Of a DNA stretch of 64,000 bases, positions 54,406-63,941 are shown piece after piece; within the stretch, counting starts at the first letter, position 1; every line of letters begins with the position of its first letter. The notes beneath the pieces were generated by a model. The model was not told the origin of the DNA and searched no databases. It saw only the letters and a list, made by a program, of their open reading frames with translations. The translations under genes were made by a program, and so were the position numbers. The stretch is from Hyphomicrobiales bacterium (GTDB lineage: Bacteria > Pseudomonadota > Alphaproteobacteria > Rhizobiales > Rhizobiaceae), in NCBI GenBank assembly GCA_900468285.1, contig UBTF01000003.1, forward strand, positions 620,001-684,000, read 5' to 3'.

Positions 54406-56133
54406 ATGACAGAGATATTTCGACAAGGCTTCGAGCGGACGCTTGAGCTGATTATCGGCGACGCCAAGGCAGGTCAGCGCATTGAAGCGTGGACCTTCGA
54501 TGACGCTTCAAGCCGCCGCGATGCCGAGCGGCGCCTGACCGAAAAAGGTCTGACGGCGCGCATCCGAAGCGCCTACAAGCCGCTGCTGCACGCCTTTCTC
54601 GAAGACATCGATCTTACTGGCGTCACGAGCATTCAGATCGGATATCCCGTCCATCCGGCAGCACCGGAAAACCGCTTCCGGCTTGAGGCGTATCCCTTGG
54701 CGGCCCTGGTGGGTGACGCCAAAATTGCGTTTCATCCGCGCCCGGATGGCGAATTCTTTTACGATGTTGCCCTGACAAGGGGTGAGGTTGTCGAGAGGCT
54801 GAAGGTTATTGCACCCAATCGCGTCCATGTGGATGCCGTCGGAGAAACCAATGTGTCACCAACCGGCTGGATGCGGCGTGGCGACCATGACACCGGAGCG
54901 CGGCTGGAGACAGACTATGAGCGTCTGTTCGAAAGCGCGATCAACGCCATCGCGGCCTATGATTGGGGACAGAATGAGCCCTATTTCGATGAGTTGAACA
55001 TTCGTGTTCTCCTGCCAACACGGGATGAGCCGCTTGGCTTTGGTCATGAGGTGATAAGCCTGCGCGAAGCGCTGCACGAGGATCTGTATTTTTCGCTGCT
55101 TGAGTTCTTCCAGAAAAAATCAGGTCGTCCGCTTGGCGATCGTGGTTTGAAGCCCGGGCAGATCGTCCCTGAAATCATTGAAAGCGAAGCGGAAATCTTG
55201 GTTGTCATCGAGAACAGACCGCTCGGTACGGGTTTTCTGGATTGCGCGGACCAGTCGCTCGATACCGCAGAGGAACCGCTTTCCGCCCGGCAGATAGACA
55301 CGCTGCTGGCCGATATCGGCGGCGAAGCATTTTTCGCGCCCGCCCGCTCAGGAAGGCAGGTGAACGCCCGCTACGTCATGGGACGCGATGCTGCTGTCAT
55401 GATCAGCGGCGGTCAGCATCCGAATGAGACGACCGGCATCGTGGGAGCTCTGCGTGCAGCGCGCGCGCTGCGGGAAACCCCCGGCGCACATTTCACGATA
55501 TCTCCGCTCGAAAATCCCGATGGCTATTCCGTTCACCAGCGGCTTCGGGTTGATAACCCGCTGCATATGCACCACGCAGCACGATACACGGCGCTGGGCG
55601 ACGACCTGGAATACCGAACAGAAGAGAATTCCGGCGAATATCTCAACGAGAAGGAAATACGGTTCAAGGCGCAGGAATTGAGTGACGCCAAGCTGCACGT
55701 TAACCTGCATGGCTACCCCTCGCATGAGTGGACGAGGCCACTTTCCGGCTATGTTCCGCGCAACTTCGCCATGTGGACACTCCCGAAAGGCTTCTTCCTC
55801 GTCATGCGTCACCATGCCGGATGGACGGAGCAAGCCGAGACCCTGCTGGACAATGTCACCCGACATCTGGGAGCAATTCCGGGGCTTCTGGAATATAATG
55901 ACAGCCAGATTGCGCTTTACGAAATTCACGCCGGCGAAACTGGCTTCCGCGTCATCAACGGATTTCCGTGCCTCTCATCCATCGATGACAGACACACCGT
56001 TCCGATGACGTTGATTACGGAATATCCTGACGAAACCATCTATGGCGACGACTTCATCGATGGCCACACCGCACAGATGGAAACCGTGATTGCGTCCTAT
56101 CGCGCGTGGCAGGACATTCTGTCGGCGGTCTAG
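54406..56133 (+). CDS. M14-type zinc metallopeptidase with long N-terminal extension
   Basis: The 575-residue product has M14 carboxypeptidase motifs only in its C-terminal half: GGQHPNETTG with the paired ligands His338 and Glu341, ENPDGY (370-374), the third-ligand candidate His435 in NLHGYPSH, and Glu539 in TLITEYPD as a possible catalytic base. The first 320 or so residues have no domain I recognise. They include a second open-reading carboxylate-rich region and make the protein about twice the usual catalytic size. No signal peptide is present, so it would act in the cytoplasm on what the preceding ABC importer brings in. Deacylation, as in succinylglutamate desuccinylase-like M14 relatives, is an alternative to peptide cleavage. 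Confidence 0.78.
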   Translation: MTEIFRQGFERTLELIIGDAKAGQRIEAWTFDDASSRRDAERRLTEKGLTARIRSAYKPLLHAFLEDIDLTGVTSIQIGYPVHPAAPENRFRLEAYPLAALVGDAKIAFHPRPDGEFFYDVALTRGEVVERLKVIAPNRVHVDAVGETNVSPTGWMRRGDHDTGARLETDYERLFESAINAIAAYDWGQNEPYFDELNIRVLLPTRDEPLGFGHEVISLREALHEDLYFSLLEFFQKKSGRPLGDRGLKPGQIVPEIIESEAEILVVIENRPLGTGFLDCADQSLDTAEEPLSARQIDTLLADIGGEAFFAPARSGRQVNARYVMGRDAAVMISGGQHPNETTGIVGALRAARALRETPGAHFTISPLENPDGYSVHQRLRVDNPLHMHHAARYTALGDDLEYRTEENSGEYLNEKEIRFKAQELSDAKLHVNLHGYPSHEWTRPLSGYVPRNFAMWTLPKGFFLVMRHHAGWTEQAETLLDNVTRHLGAIPGLLEYNDSQIALYEIHAGETGFRVINGFPCLSSIDDRHTVPMTLITEYPDETIYGDDFIDGHTAQMETVIASYRAWQDILSAV

Positions 56134-56164
56134 ATTTCCTGAACCTTGTGACGAGAGCCTTGAG

Positions 56165-56184
56165 GGGCCGGAACACACCGGCCC
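56165..56184. terminator. Bidirectional terminator after the peptidase gene
   Basis: GGGCCGG (56165-56171) and CCGGCCC (56178-56184) form a 7-bp GC stem with a 6-nt loop between convergent genes. Confidence 0.65.
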
Positions 56185-56200
56185 GCTCACATCAGAAATA

Positions 56201-56605
56201 TCAGGCAGCGGCGAGCGCTTTTTCGATGTCCTGCACGCTGTGACCGGTCAGGTCCTTGTCGAGTTCGCCTACCAAAACATCCGATAGGGATTTGTGGTAG
56301 CTCTTGCGCATCTCACCCAGAGTGCGGGGTGCTGCGATGACGACAAGGCTCTTGATCTTGCCGTTCAGGACCTGGTTGTTCAGCATTTGCGCGACACCTG
56401 CGGAAAAGCCGTCTTCGTCCTGCTGGCTGTCATCCGGGTTGGCGGCACTGGAAGAGTGACGGGAGCCCGATGGTATCTTGCTGTCATCCACCGTCGCTGC
56501 GGGCATGGCTGTCAGCTTCACATTTTGCGCGTCACCTTCATTCTTGAAGAGGCTGAGCTTTTCGCCGTCCGCGACTGCGATTACCGTGTTCTGTGGAATA
56601 TCCAT
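56201..56605 (-). CDS. Host attachment protein family (PF10116-like)
   Basis: The 134-residue product begins PQNTVIAVADGEKLSLFKNE and ends with HKSLSDVLVGELDKDLTGHS before DIEKALAA. The VVIAAPRTLGEMRKSYHKSL segment is the best marker of the family named after an Agrobacterium attachment locus. The middle (about 40-68) is polar and low in complexity. Biochemical function is unknown and the name should not be taken as proof of a role in adhesion. Similar proteins are often stress-induced, and the fold resembles eRF1-like archaeal release-factor domains as I recall. Confidence 0.75.
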   Translation of the reverse strand: MDIPQNTVIAVADGEKLSLFKNEGDAQNVKLTAMPAATVDDSKIPSGSRHSSSAANPDDSQQDEDGFSAGVAQMLNNQVLNGKIKSLVVIAAPRTLGEMRKSYHKSLSDVLVGELDKDLTGHSVQDIEKALAAA

Positions 56606-56837
56606 TTTTAGTCTCCCATGTGAAGAGATAGAATTCTTGTCGAGCGTTTATACGCCATGGAACAACCAATCCCGTGCAGTTCCGTTCCGTTTCGAATCTG
56701 CTGTCGTGCGGCCCAGCACCTTGGGAAGCTCGCCGTTTCGTACGGAACGCTCACGCTTTCCAGAATTTCTGTTGACTTGAGACGCTCGGCTGCGAAACTG
56801 CCCCGGTGCTGGAAACAAGCTTTGGGAGGAGCGTTTC

Positions 56838-57197
56838 ATGAGACGGAATTGGCCTGACGAGTTCAGAGACTTTCTAAACGGTGCAGAAGAGGTGACGCTC
56901 ACCCTGTCGGGGGCGGAAAGCCATCATCCCAAGATCACGCGCAAGGCTTTGAAGGTTCGCATTTCTCAGGAGAATTACGAGAAAATCTGGCCGCTCGCGG
57001 AAATGCGTTACAGGCTTCAAGGTGACCGTGCGGGTTCTGCCGTCACACTGATCACCAGCAATCCTCACTACCAGGCCTGGCATCCGGCTGACGGTGGTAT
57101 CGAGCAGGTGACACTGCCCAGTGGGCGAGTACACGAAACGAAATTCGTCATCGTCCACTTCCTTCTGGATGAAGTGCGCGAGACCGTGGAGGCATAG
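56838..57197 (+). CDS. Conserved protein of unknown function (119 aa)
   Basis: The ATG at 56838 has GGGAGGAG nine bases before it, a strong ribosome binding site. The product has no signal peptide or membrane segment. Recognisable stretches are NWPDEFRDFLNGAEEVTLTL, ALKVRISQENYEKIWPLAEM and HETKFVIVHFLLDEVRETVE. I do not know the family. It is convergent with the LysR gene across a 7-bp gap and shares no operon with its neighbours. Confidence 0.6.
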   Translation: MRRNWPDEFRDFLNGAEEVTLTLSGAESHHPKITRKALKVRISQENYEKIWPLAEMRYRLQGDRAGSAVTLITSNPHYQAWHPADGGIEQVTLPSGRVHETKFVIVHFLLDEVRETVEA

Positions 57198-57204
57198 TGG
57201 GCCT

Positions 57205-58092
57205 TTAGCCGTCCTTGCGATGACAGATATCGAAGAGCGTCAGCGCGGCTTTGCTCGCGTGACGCTCCTTGTGTCGCAAAATCCGGAATTCGCGGGCAGG
57301 GGCGCGAAAATCGACTTCGCATAATCTGCCGCTCTCAATATACAGCTGTGCTGCAAGCCGCGACACCGCGGCTGCTCCCGTACCCGAAAGCAAGGCGCAG
57401 AGAATAGACTCGTTGGACGGGAGGACCAGCACGGTATTGAGGGAACCGGCCTTGATGCCGAGATCGATCAAGGCTTCCTCAAAGGCAGACCGCGTTCCCG
57501 ATCCCACTTCGCGCATCACCCAGCGACCATCTTTCAGGTCCTCCGCGCAAAGCGCCTTTTTGCCTGCCCATGGGTGAGACGGACCAACAACGACCACAAG
57601 TTCATCCTTGGCAACAATTGAGCCCGCAAGCGCCGGCTCATCCAGCTCACCCTCGACAAAGCCGATATCGGCCTCGCCACTAATGACAGCGTCGGCAACC
57701 GTGCGCGTGTTTCCTATTGTCAGTTCTAGCTCTATGCCGGGAAAGTCATTGTGAAAGGCCATGAGACGTGGCGGCAGCCAATAGCTTGCGATCGTCTGGC
57801 TGGCGAAAACATTCAGCGAGCCGCGTTGCATCCCGCCCAACTCGCTCAGGATCAGTTCCACGGAACGAGACCGTGCGAGCAGCATCCGTGCTTCATCAAG
57901 AAAGATGCGTCCCGCTGCCGTCAGCTCGATGCGACGTCCGATGCGATGGAAAAGCTCGACGCCATAATGCTGTTCGAGATTGCGGATGGCTGAACTGACG
58001 GCCGATGGCGTCAGATGAATAGCTGCCGCTGCCTTCGTCAGGTGCTCGCGCTCGGCTACGGCAACAAAGATTGAGAGTTGTTCGAAGGTCAT
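57205..58092 (-). CDS. LysR-family transcriptional regulator (YeiE-like)
   Basis: The 295-residue regulator has the LysR winged helix at 1-60 (MTFEQLSIFVAVAEREHLTK, AAIHLTPSAVSSAIRNLEQHYG). The type-2 binding-fold effector domain has FASQTIASYWLPPRLMAFHN and GEADIGFVEGELDEP. It is divergent from a YeiH-type gene 105 bp away, the arrangement of yeiE and yeiH in enterobacteria. It probably activates that gene. In E. coli YeiE is linked to sulfite and iron stress; whether that holds here is unknown. Confidence 0.92.
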   Translation of the reverse strand: MTFEQLSIFVAVAEREHLTKAAAAIHLTPSAVSSAIRNLEQHYGVELFHRIGRRIELTAAGRIFLDEARMLLARSRSVELILSELGGMQRGSLNVFASQTIASYWLPPRLMAFHNDFPGIELELTIGNTRTVADAVISGEADIGFVEGELDEPALAGSIVAKDELVVVVGPSHPWAGKKALCAEDLKDGRWVMREVGSGTRSAFEEALIDLGIKAGSLNTVLVLPSNESILCALLSGTGAAAVSRLAAQLYIESGRLCEVDFRAPAREFRILRHKERHASKAALTLFDICHRKDG

Positions 58093-58197
58093 AGGAAATC
58101 GTTCTGTTTTTCCGAATGAAACGTAGAATTATATTCGATGGAAGTAAATTAAATTAGATGAAAAAACTGCGACTGGTATCAATCGAGTCAGTTCATC

Positions 58198-59214
58198 ATG
58201 CAGTCGTCGCAACTCCGTCAAATCGTCCCCGGCTTGGTCATGTGCGTCCTTGTCGCCGGTGCAGCCTATGTTCTCGCCCGCATTCAGCACGCGTTGCTGG
58301 GCGCTGGGTTTCTTGAGGCCTTGGTGTTTGCGATTATCATCGGAATTGCGATCAGGACCATCTTCTCACAGCAGAAATCATGGCAACCGGGCATAAGCTT
58401 CAGTTCCAAGACATTGCTCGAGATCGCCATTGTCCTTCTCGGTGCCTCCATCAGTTTTGCCACAATCCGCAGTGCCGGGCTGACGCTCATTATTGCCGTT
58501 GCTGCCATCGTTACCATGTCCATCTATGTAAGCTTCGCGGTTGCCCGCCTGCTCGGTCTGTCTCCGCGCCTGTCGATGCTGATCGCCTGCGGAAATTCCA
58601 TTTGCGGCAACTCTGCAATTGTCGCAGTCGCCCCGGTTATTGAAGCCAATTCCGATGAGGTGGCTTCCGCTCTCGCTTTCACCGCTGTTCTCGGCGTTGC
58701 CTCGGTCCTGCTTCTGCCGCTCCTTTATGTCTATGCAGGAATGGGCGCTCTCCAATACGGGGCTCTGACAGGGTTGACCGTCTACGCCGTCCCGCAGGTT
58801 CTGGCGGCGGCGACGCCTGCTGGTCTCCTCGCCGTCCAGACGGGAACGGTCATCAAATTGCTGCGTGTCCTCATGCTTGGTCCCGTCATCTTCACGCTTG
58901 GCATCCTTCAGGGAAAGGCCGCCCGGCGTGAAGGCCGCGCAACCTCCCATCGAAACCTTGTTCCGTGGTTTATCATCGGCTTCATGGCGGTGGTGGTGCT
59001 GCGATCGCTGGGCCTGATCCCGCTTGAAATCGTGACCATCCTGCTGACAATCTCAAGCGCGCTTACCGTCATTGCCATGGCTGGTCTTGGACTGTCGGTC
59101 GATATTCGCACCGTTGCCAGTGCCGGTGGCCGGGTGATTGTTGCTTCATCGATTTCGCTGTTGCTGCTCGTAACCGTCAGCTACTTCGTGGTCATATCGG
59201 CGCTCCAGCCATAA
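58198..59214 (+). CDS. yeiH: YeiH-family putative sulfate/sulfite exporter
   Basis: The 338-residue membrane protein has about ten hydrophobic segments and the family motifs ISFSSKTLLEIAIVLLGASI and MLIACGNSICGNSAIVAVAP, in which the conserved Gly/Asn/Ser residues line the path. AVPQVLAAATPAGLLAVQTG and GLGLSVDIRTVASAGGRVI are also typical of the UPF0324/YeiH family. Some homologues are named sulfate exporters, but the substrate is not well established. Its divergent LysR gene is probably its regulator. A sulfur link to the flavin monooxygenase operon next door is possible. Confidence 0.88.
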   Translation: MQSSQLRQIVPGLVMCVLVAGAAYVLARIQHALLGAGFLEALVFAIIIGIAIRTIFSQQKSWQPGISFSSKTLLEIAIVLLGASISFATIRSAGLTLIIAVAAIVTMSIYVSFAVARLLGLSPRLSMLIACGNSICGNSAIVAVAPVIEANSDEVASALAFTAVLGVASVLLLPLLYVYAGMGALQYGALTGLTVYAVPQVLAAATPAGLLAVQTGTVIKLLRVLMLGPVIFTLGILQGKAARREGRATSHRNLVPWFIIGFMAVVVLRSLGLIPLEIVTILLTISSALTVIAMAGLGLSVDIRTVASAGGRVIVASSISLLLLVTVSYFVVISALQP

Positions 59215-59230
59215 GGCAGGCGAAGTTGCA

Positions 59231-59259
59231 GCGGCGTATGAAGGTCGACGAAACGCCGC
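59231..59259. terminator. Possible terminator between YeiH and flavin reductase genes
   Basis: GCGGCGT (59231-59237) and ACGCCGC (59253-59259) make a 7-bp stem with a 15-nt loop in the 63-bp gap between convergent genes. Confidence 0.35.
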
Positions 59260-59277
59260 GCCTTCAGGGGTCGATCG

Positions 59278-59805
59278 TCAGGAAACGAGAGCGAACCGAC
59301 CCAGCGCACCCCGTGCAAAGCAAAGGGGTTCGCCTTCCCGGTGTGCTGCGCGCAGCACACGGCCCAGCAATATCGAGTGGTCACCGCCATCATAGACCGA
59401 GGCACGCTCGCATTCGAAACGGCTGAGCGTTCCCGCTATGATCGGAACACCTTCCGGGTTGTCATCCCAGGAGAACTCGTTGAAGCCGAGGCCGCCGCGG
59501 GTAAAACGGCTGCTGAGATCGCCCTGCTCTGCGGCAAGAACGTGAATGGCAAAATGAGTTGCGTTGGCGAAGAGATCATGCCGGGATGACGTCTTTGCCG
59601 GCGACCACAGGATCAACGGCGGATCTAGCGAAACGGACGAAAAGCTGTTTACGGTCATGCCGATCGGTCCCGCCGGGCTTTGCGCGGTCACAACCGTTAT
59701 GCCGGTCGGAAATGTTCCAAGCGCGGTACGGAAGCTGCGCGTATTCGCGGCGTCCGGAACAAACCTGTGCTCGCCGTGGTCCTGCACGTTGATCGGTGAT
59801 GTCAT
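59278..59805 (-). CDS. Flavin reductase (FMN-dependent, monooxygenase partner type)
   Basis: ATG at 59805 shares one base with the aldo/keto reductase stop (TGATG); GTG at 59808 is an alternative. The 175-residue product has the flavin reductase domain: FRTALGTFPTGITVVTAQSP, IGMTVNSFSSVSLDPPLILW and SRFTRGGLGFNEFSW. FDGGDHSILLG-like VYDGGDHSILLGRV is the standard nucleotide-binding end. It supplies reduced FMN to two-component monooxygenases, and the LLM monooxygenase in the same operon is the obvious partner. Confidence 0.88.
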   Translation of the reverse strand: MTSPINVQDHGEHRFVPDAANTRSFRTALGTFPTGITVVTAQSPAGPIGMTVNSFSSVSLDPPLILWSPAKTSSRHDLFANATHFAIHVLAAEQGDLSSRFTRGGLGFNEFSWDDNPEGVPIIAGTLSRFECERASVYDGGDHSILLGRVLRAAHREGEPLCFARGALGRFALVS

Positions 59806-60695
59806 CACGGCACCTCACGGCCGGCTGCGAGTGTGTAGAGCTCAAACCACATCTGGCGGTCCATGACCACTTTTTCGGCCTGAGAAATGGCCTTGATGCG
59901 CTCAAGGTTGTTCGTGCCGAGCACGGGCAGTATTCTCGCCGGATGGCGCAGCAACCAGGCGATCGCGACTGCGGCATTGTCCACGCCTTGATCACCCGCA
60001 ATCTTCGCCATTGCATCAGCCAGCGGACCGCCAGCCGTCATCAGCGATCCGCCACCCAGAGGAGACCAGGCCATGACGGGGAGATTTCTTTCCTGAAGAT
60101 AAGCCAGATCACCATTGGTAAACGGCGAAATCTCGCTGAGGCTGAGCTCGATCTGGTTTGTTACCAGCTCGTTTTCCATATGGGTCTGCAACAGGGAAAA
60201 GTCCCAGGGGCGGAAATTGGATACGCCGACGCTTCGGACCTTGCCGGACGCCACGAGTTCATCAAGTGCTGCACCTGTCTCATCCGGGTCCATCATCGGG
60301 TCGGGCCGGTGAATGAGAAGAAGGTCGATGCGGTCTGTAGCCATATCACGCAAGGACGCTTCGACAGACGCGTTGATGTGTTCTGCCGATGTATCATAAT
60401 GCTTCACGCGGGCAGACGAGTGGCGACCGACCGGCGCGACGATGCCGCATTTGGTCACGATCTCGACCTTGTCTCGCAGCGACGGCGTCGCCTTGAAGCT
60501 TTGTCCCAAGATCGCTTCCGCCGTATAGCCGCCGTAGATGTCTGCCTGATCCAGCGTTGTTATGCCCTGTTCCAGGCAAGCTTCGATCTTGGCCTGTACA
60601 TGGCCCTGAGAGGTGTCCTTGTCGTCCCCGATGCGCCACATGCCATAAACGATGCGGCTGAATGAGAGGTCAGGGGTGAGTTCGATGCGGTCCAT
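59805..60695 (-). CDS. Aldo/keto reductase
   Basis: The start at 60695 overlaps the monooxygenase stop by 4 bp (ATGA). The 296-residue product is an AKR TIM barrel with MDRIELTPDLSFSRIVYGMW, the Asp-Tyr pair in LDQADIYGGY and the catalytic Lys in EIVTKCGI. LIHRPDPMMDPDETG and VRSVGVSNFRPWDFSLLQ are typical of the YdhF/YdbC group. It reduces carbonyls with NADPH. Embedded between the monooxygenase and reductase genes, it may reduce an aldehyde formed by oxidative cleavage of the substrate. Confidence 0.88.
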   Translation of the reverse strand: MDRIELTPDLSFSRIVYGMWRIGDDKDTSQGHVQAKIEACLEQGITTLDQADIYGGYTAEAILGQSFKATPSLRDKVEIVTKCGIVAPVGRHSSARVKHYDTSAEHINASVEASLRDMATDRIDLLLIHRPDPMMDPDETGAALDELVASGKVRSVGVSNFRPWDFSLLQTHMENELVTNQIELSLSEISPFTNGDLAYLQERNLPVMAWSPLGGGSLMTAGGPLADAMAKIAGDQGVDNAAVAIAWLLRHPARILPVLGTNNLERIKAISQAEKVVMDRQMWFELYTLAAGREVP

Positions 60696-61852
60696 CAGTG
60701 GCGCTCTCCGTTTCCAAGGGGTGTTGAAGGCGTCTGCGCCGGTACACGCCCATGGGCGTGGGGTAGCGAACACGTCTTCATTTGCGGCAAGACTTTGCGA
60801 CCAAAATGCTCTGCCTCTTCGAGATGGGGATAGCCAGAGAAGATGAAGGCTCGAATTCCCATTTTACGATAATCTTCCAATGCGCTCAGGACCTGATCCG
60901 TGGATCCGACCAGTGCTGCACCACATCCGGAACGGGCGCGTCCGACGCCTGTCCATAGATGCGGTTCAATGTAGCCAAATTTGTCCGCGAGTTCACGGGC
61001 TTTCGCCTGATGGGCGACTCCTAAGGAAATGCTGTCGTGGGCGCGGTTACGGATAAGCTGGCCGTATTCGTCGTCGAGCTTCGATACAAGGTGCTCTGCA
61101 TATTCTTTCGCCTCCGCCTCGGTATCGCGGACGACCATATGCACACGCAGACCGTAATCGAGTGTTCGGCCGTGGGCTTCGGCGCGTGCATGCACCGCAC
61201 GCATACGCTCTGCAAGCTGTTCCTTGGTTTCCGGCCACATCAGATAGACATCGCACTGCGCGCCGCAGAGTTCCAGAGCGTCCGGCGAATATCCTCCGAA
61301 ATAGAGAAGCGGTCCGCCATTCTGCTGATAGGGGCGGGCCGGCTCTGTCGAAACACCCTTGAACTGATAAATCTCCCCATCATGGTCGATCGTGTCGCGT
61401 GTCCACGCCTGCCGCAGGATTTCCACCACCTCGTGGCTGCGTCTGTAGCGATAGGCGCTGTCGGCAACTTCACCGGGGAAGTCGGAGCTGATGACGTTGA
61501 GCGTAAGACGACCCTTCAACATGTGATCCAGCGTCGCCACCGTACGCGCCAGCATGATCGGCTGCATCTCGCCGCAGCGGATTGCCGCGAGGAAGTTGAT
61601 CTTCTCGGTAATGGGTGCGCAACCGGCCACAAAGCTCAGCGTGTCCTGTCCCACCTGGTAGGAAGAGGGGCACAAAATATTGCGGAAACCGAGATCTTCA
61701 GACTTTCGGACGATGGAAGAGCAATGCTCCCAGCTGGAGCGCAACGCGCCGTCGGGAACGCCGAGATAGGCGTAGTCGTCGGAACAAAGTGCTGAGAACC
61801 ACGAGACCTCGCTGGCGTCAAGGTCCGCGGACGTTACTGGCACAATCGTCAT
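60695..61852 (-). CDS. LLM-class FMNH2-dependent monooxygenase (SsuD-like)
   Basis: ATG at 61852 follows AGGAGGATTTC. The 385-residue protein is a bacterial luciferase-like TIM barrel resembling alkanesulfonate monooxygenase. Typical segments are NFLAAIRCGEMQPIMLARTV, RLTLNVISSDFPGEVADSAY and RRSHEVVEILRQAWTRDTID. The substrate loop segment YFGGYSPDALELCGAQCDVY and RARSGCGAALVGSTDQVLSAL are also SsuD-like. It needs reduced FMN from the reductase gene 900 bp downstream. Organosulfonates or other organic acids are likely substrates. It starts the operon and is divergent from a GntR gene. Confidence 0.87.
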   Translation of the reverse strand: MTIVPVTSADLDASEVSWFSALCSDDYAYLGVPDGALRSSWEHCSSIVRKSEDLGFRNILCPSSYQVGQDTLSFVAGCAPITEKINFLAAIRCGEMQPIMLARTVATLDHMLKGRLTLNVISSDFPGEVADSAYRYRRSHEVVEILRQAWTRDTIDHDGEIYQFKGVSTEPARPYQQNGGPLLYFGGYSPDALELCGAQCDVYLMWPETKEQLAERMRAVHARAEAHGRTLDYGLRVHMVVRDTEAEAKEYAEHLVSKLDDEYGQLIRNRAHDSISLGVAHQAKARELADKFGYIEPHLWTGVGRARSGCGAALVGSTDQVLSALEDYRKMGIRAFIFSGYPHLEEAEHFGRKVLPQMKTCSLPHAHGRVPAQTPSTPLGNGERH

Positions 61853-61907
61853 GAAATCCTCCTCACAGGACGGTTGCCAATTTAGTAACATCGGGTATTT
61901 TGTAAAT

Positions 61908-61923
61908 CAATAATGTATCAATT
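61908..61923. promoter_or_regulatory. Candidate GntR operator, copy 1
   Basis: CAATAATGTATCAATT recurs once more, inverted and with a single mismatch, at 62777-62792. It lies 30 bp before the GntR start and 55 bp before the monooxygenase start, so it could control both divergent genes. Confidence 0.55.
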
Positions 61924-61953
61924 TTTTCTGACGAAGGTCAAAAACCGTTGAAA

Positions 61954-62658
61954 ATGAGAAGCTCCAAGGGAAGTCTGCCGGTGTATCTCCAGATCGCCGA
62001 GACGCTTGTCAGAGACATCACCGCCGGTCGGCTGATCGATGGCGAGAAGCTTCCGCCTGAGCGCGAGATGGCCTCAACGCTTGGAATAGCGGTTGGAACG
62101 TTGCGAAAGACGTTGGCGGAACTTCACAATCGCGGACTGCTGAAACGCATTCAGGGTTCTGGCAACTACATCTGTGCGATTACTGATCCCAAGAGCGTCT
62201 ATTCCATGTTCCGGCTGGAACTCATCACCGGCGGTGGCTTTCCAACAGCAGACGTCTTAAGCGTCAGCCGTCAGACGAAGCCGCATGATATCCCGTCCTT
62301 CGGCGCATCTGAGGAGGGGCATCGCATCAGACGTCTTCGACGCATCGGCGGAAAGGCTGCTGCAATCGAGGAAATCTGGCTTGACGGTTCCTATATCGAG
62401 CAGGTCGCTGCGGAGGAACTGTCGGAATCCCTGTATCTCTATTATCGTACGCGGCTGGGATTATGGATCGCGAAGGCCGAAGACCACATCGACCTCGGCC
62501 ATGTGCCGGATTGGTCGCCAGATGCATTTGGCCCGAGACGCGGAGACGCCGTGCCCCACGTGCTGCGCATCAGCTACTCTCATGATGGGGCTACGGCAGA
62601 GATTTCGCACACGTGGTATGATCAAAGCGTAGCGCGTTACGTCAACCGTCTGCGGTAG
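61954..62658 (+). CDS. GntR-family transcriptional regulator (HutC type)
   Basis: I choose ATG at 61954 over TTG at 61948; neither has a well-placed ribosome binding site. The 234-residue regulator has the GntR winged helix (about 8-75; LPVYLQIAETLVRDITAGRL, KLPPEREMASTLGIAVGTLR and GSGNYI). A UTRA effector domain ends FEISHTWYDQSVARYV-like (EISHTWYDQSVARYVNRL). It lies between the monooxygenase operon and the ATPase gene. Similar 16-bp sequences in both promoter regions make it the likely controller of both. Confidence 0.92.
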   Translation: MRSSKGSLPVYLQIAETLVRDITAGRLIDGEKLPPEREMASTLGIAVGTLRKTLAELHNRGLLKRIQGSGNYICAITDPKSVYSMFRLELITGGGFPTADVLSVSRQTKPHDIPSFGASEEGHRIRRLRRIGGKAAAIEEIWLDGSYIEQVAAEELSESLYLYYRTRLGLWIAKAEDHIDLGHVPDWSPDAFGPRRGDAVPHVLRISYSHDGATAEISHTWYDQSVARYVNRLR

Positions 62659-62776
62659 GCCTCTGGGCGGTTTTGATCTTGACCGAAATCAAGTTGCCAC
62701 ATGGAAGAATTTAAAAAAAACGGAAATTTCCTTTTTCAAACAACGCTTGGAATTAAATTTCAAACGGAATAAATTA

Positions 62777-62792
62777 AATTGATACACTATTG
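62777..62792. promoter_or_regulatory. Candidate GntR operator, copy 2
   Basis: AATTGATACACTATTG is the reverse complement of the 61908-61923 site with one mismatch. It lies in an AT-rich promoter region 75 bp before the ATPase start at 62868. Confidence 0.55.
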
Positions 62793-62867
62793 TTTTCATT
62801 CGTTCCTAACGTATGCTCTTTGTCAGAGGAGCCCGGAGCATCGTGGCCGAGGGTTGGGTGATTATCA

Positions 62868-63941
<1,074 letters not shown>

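Noticed and set aside
56478-56857. Several plus-strand frames before the 119-residue protein gene
   Set aside because: They are out of frame with it and antisense to the attachment-type gene; only ATG 56838 has a strong ribosome binding site.
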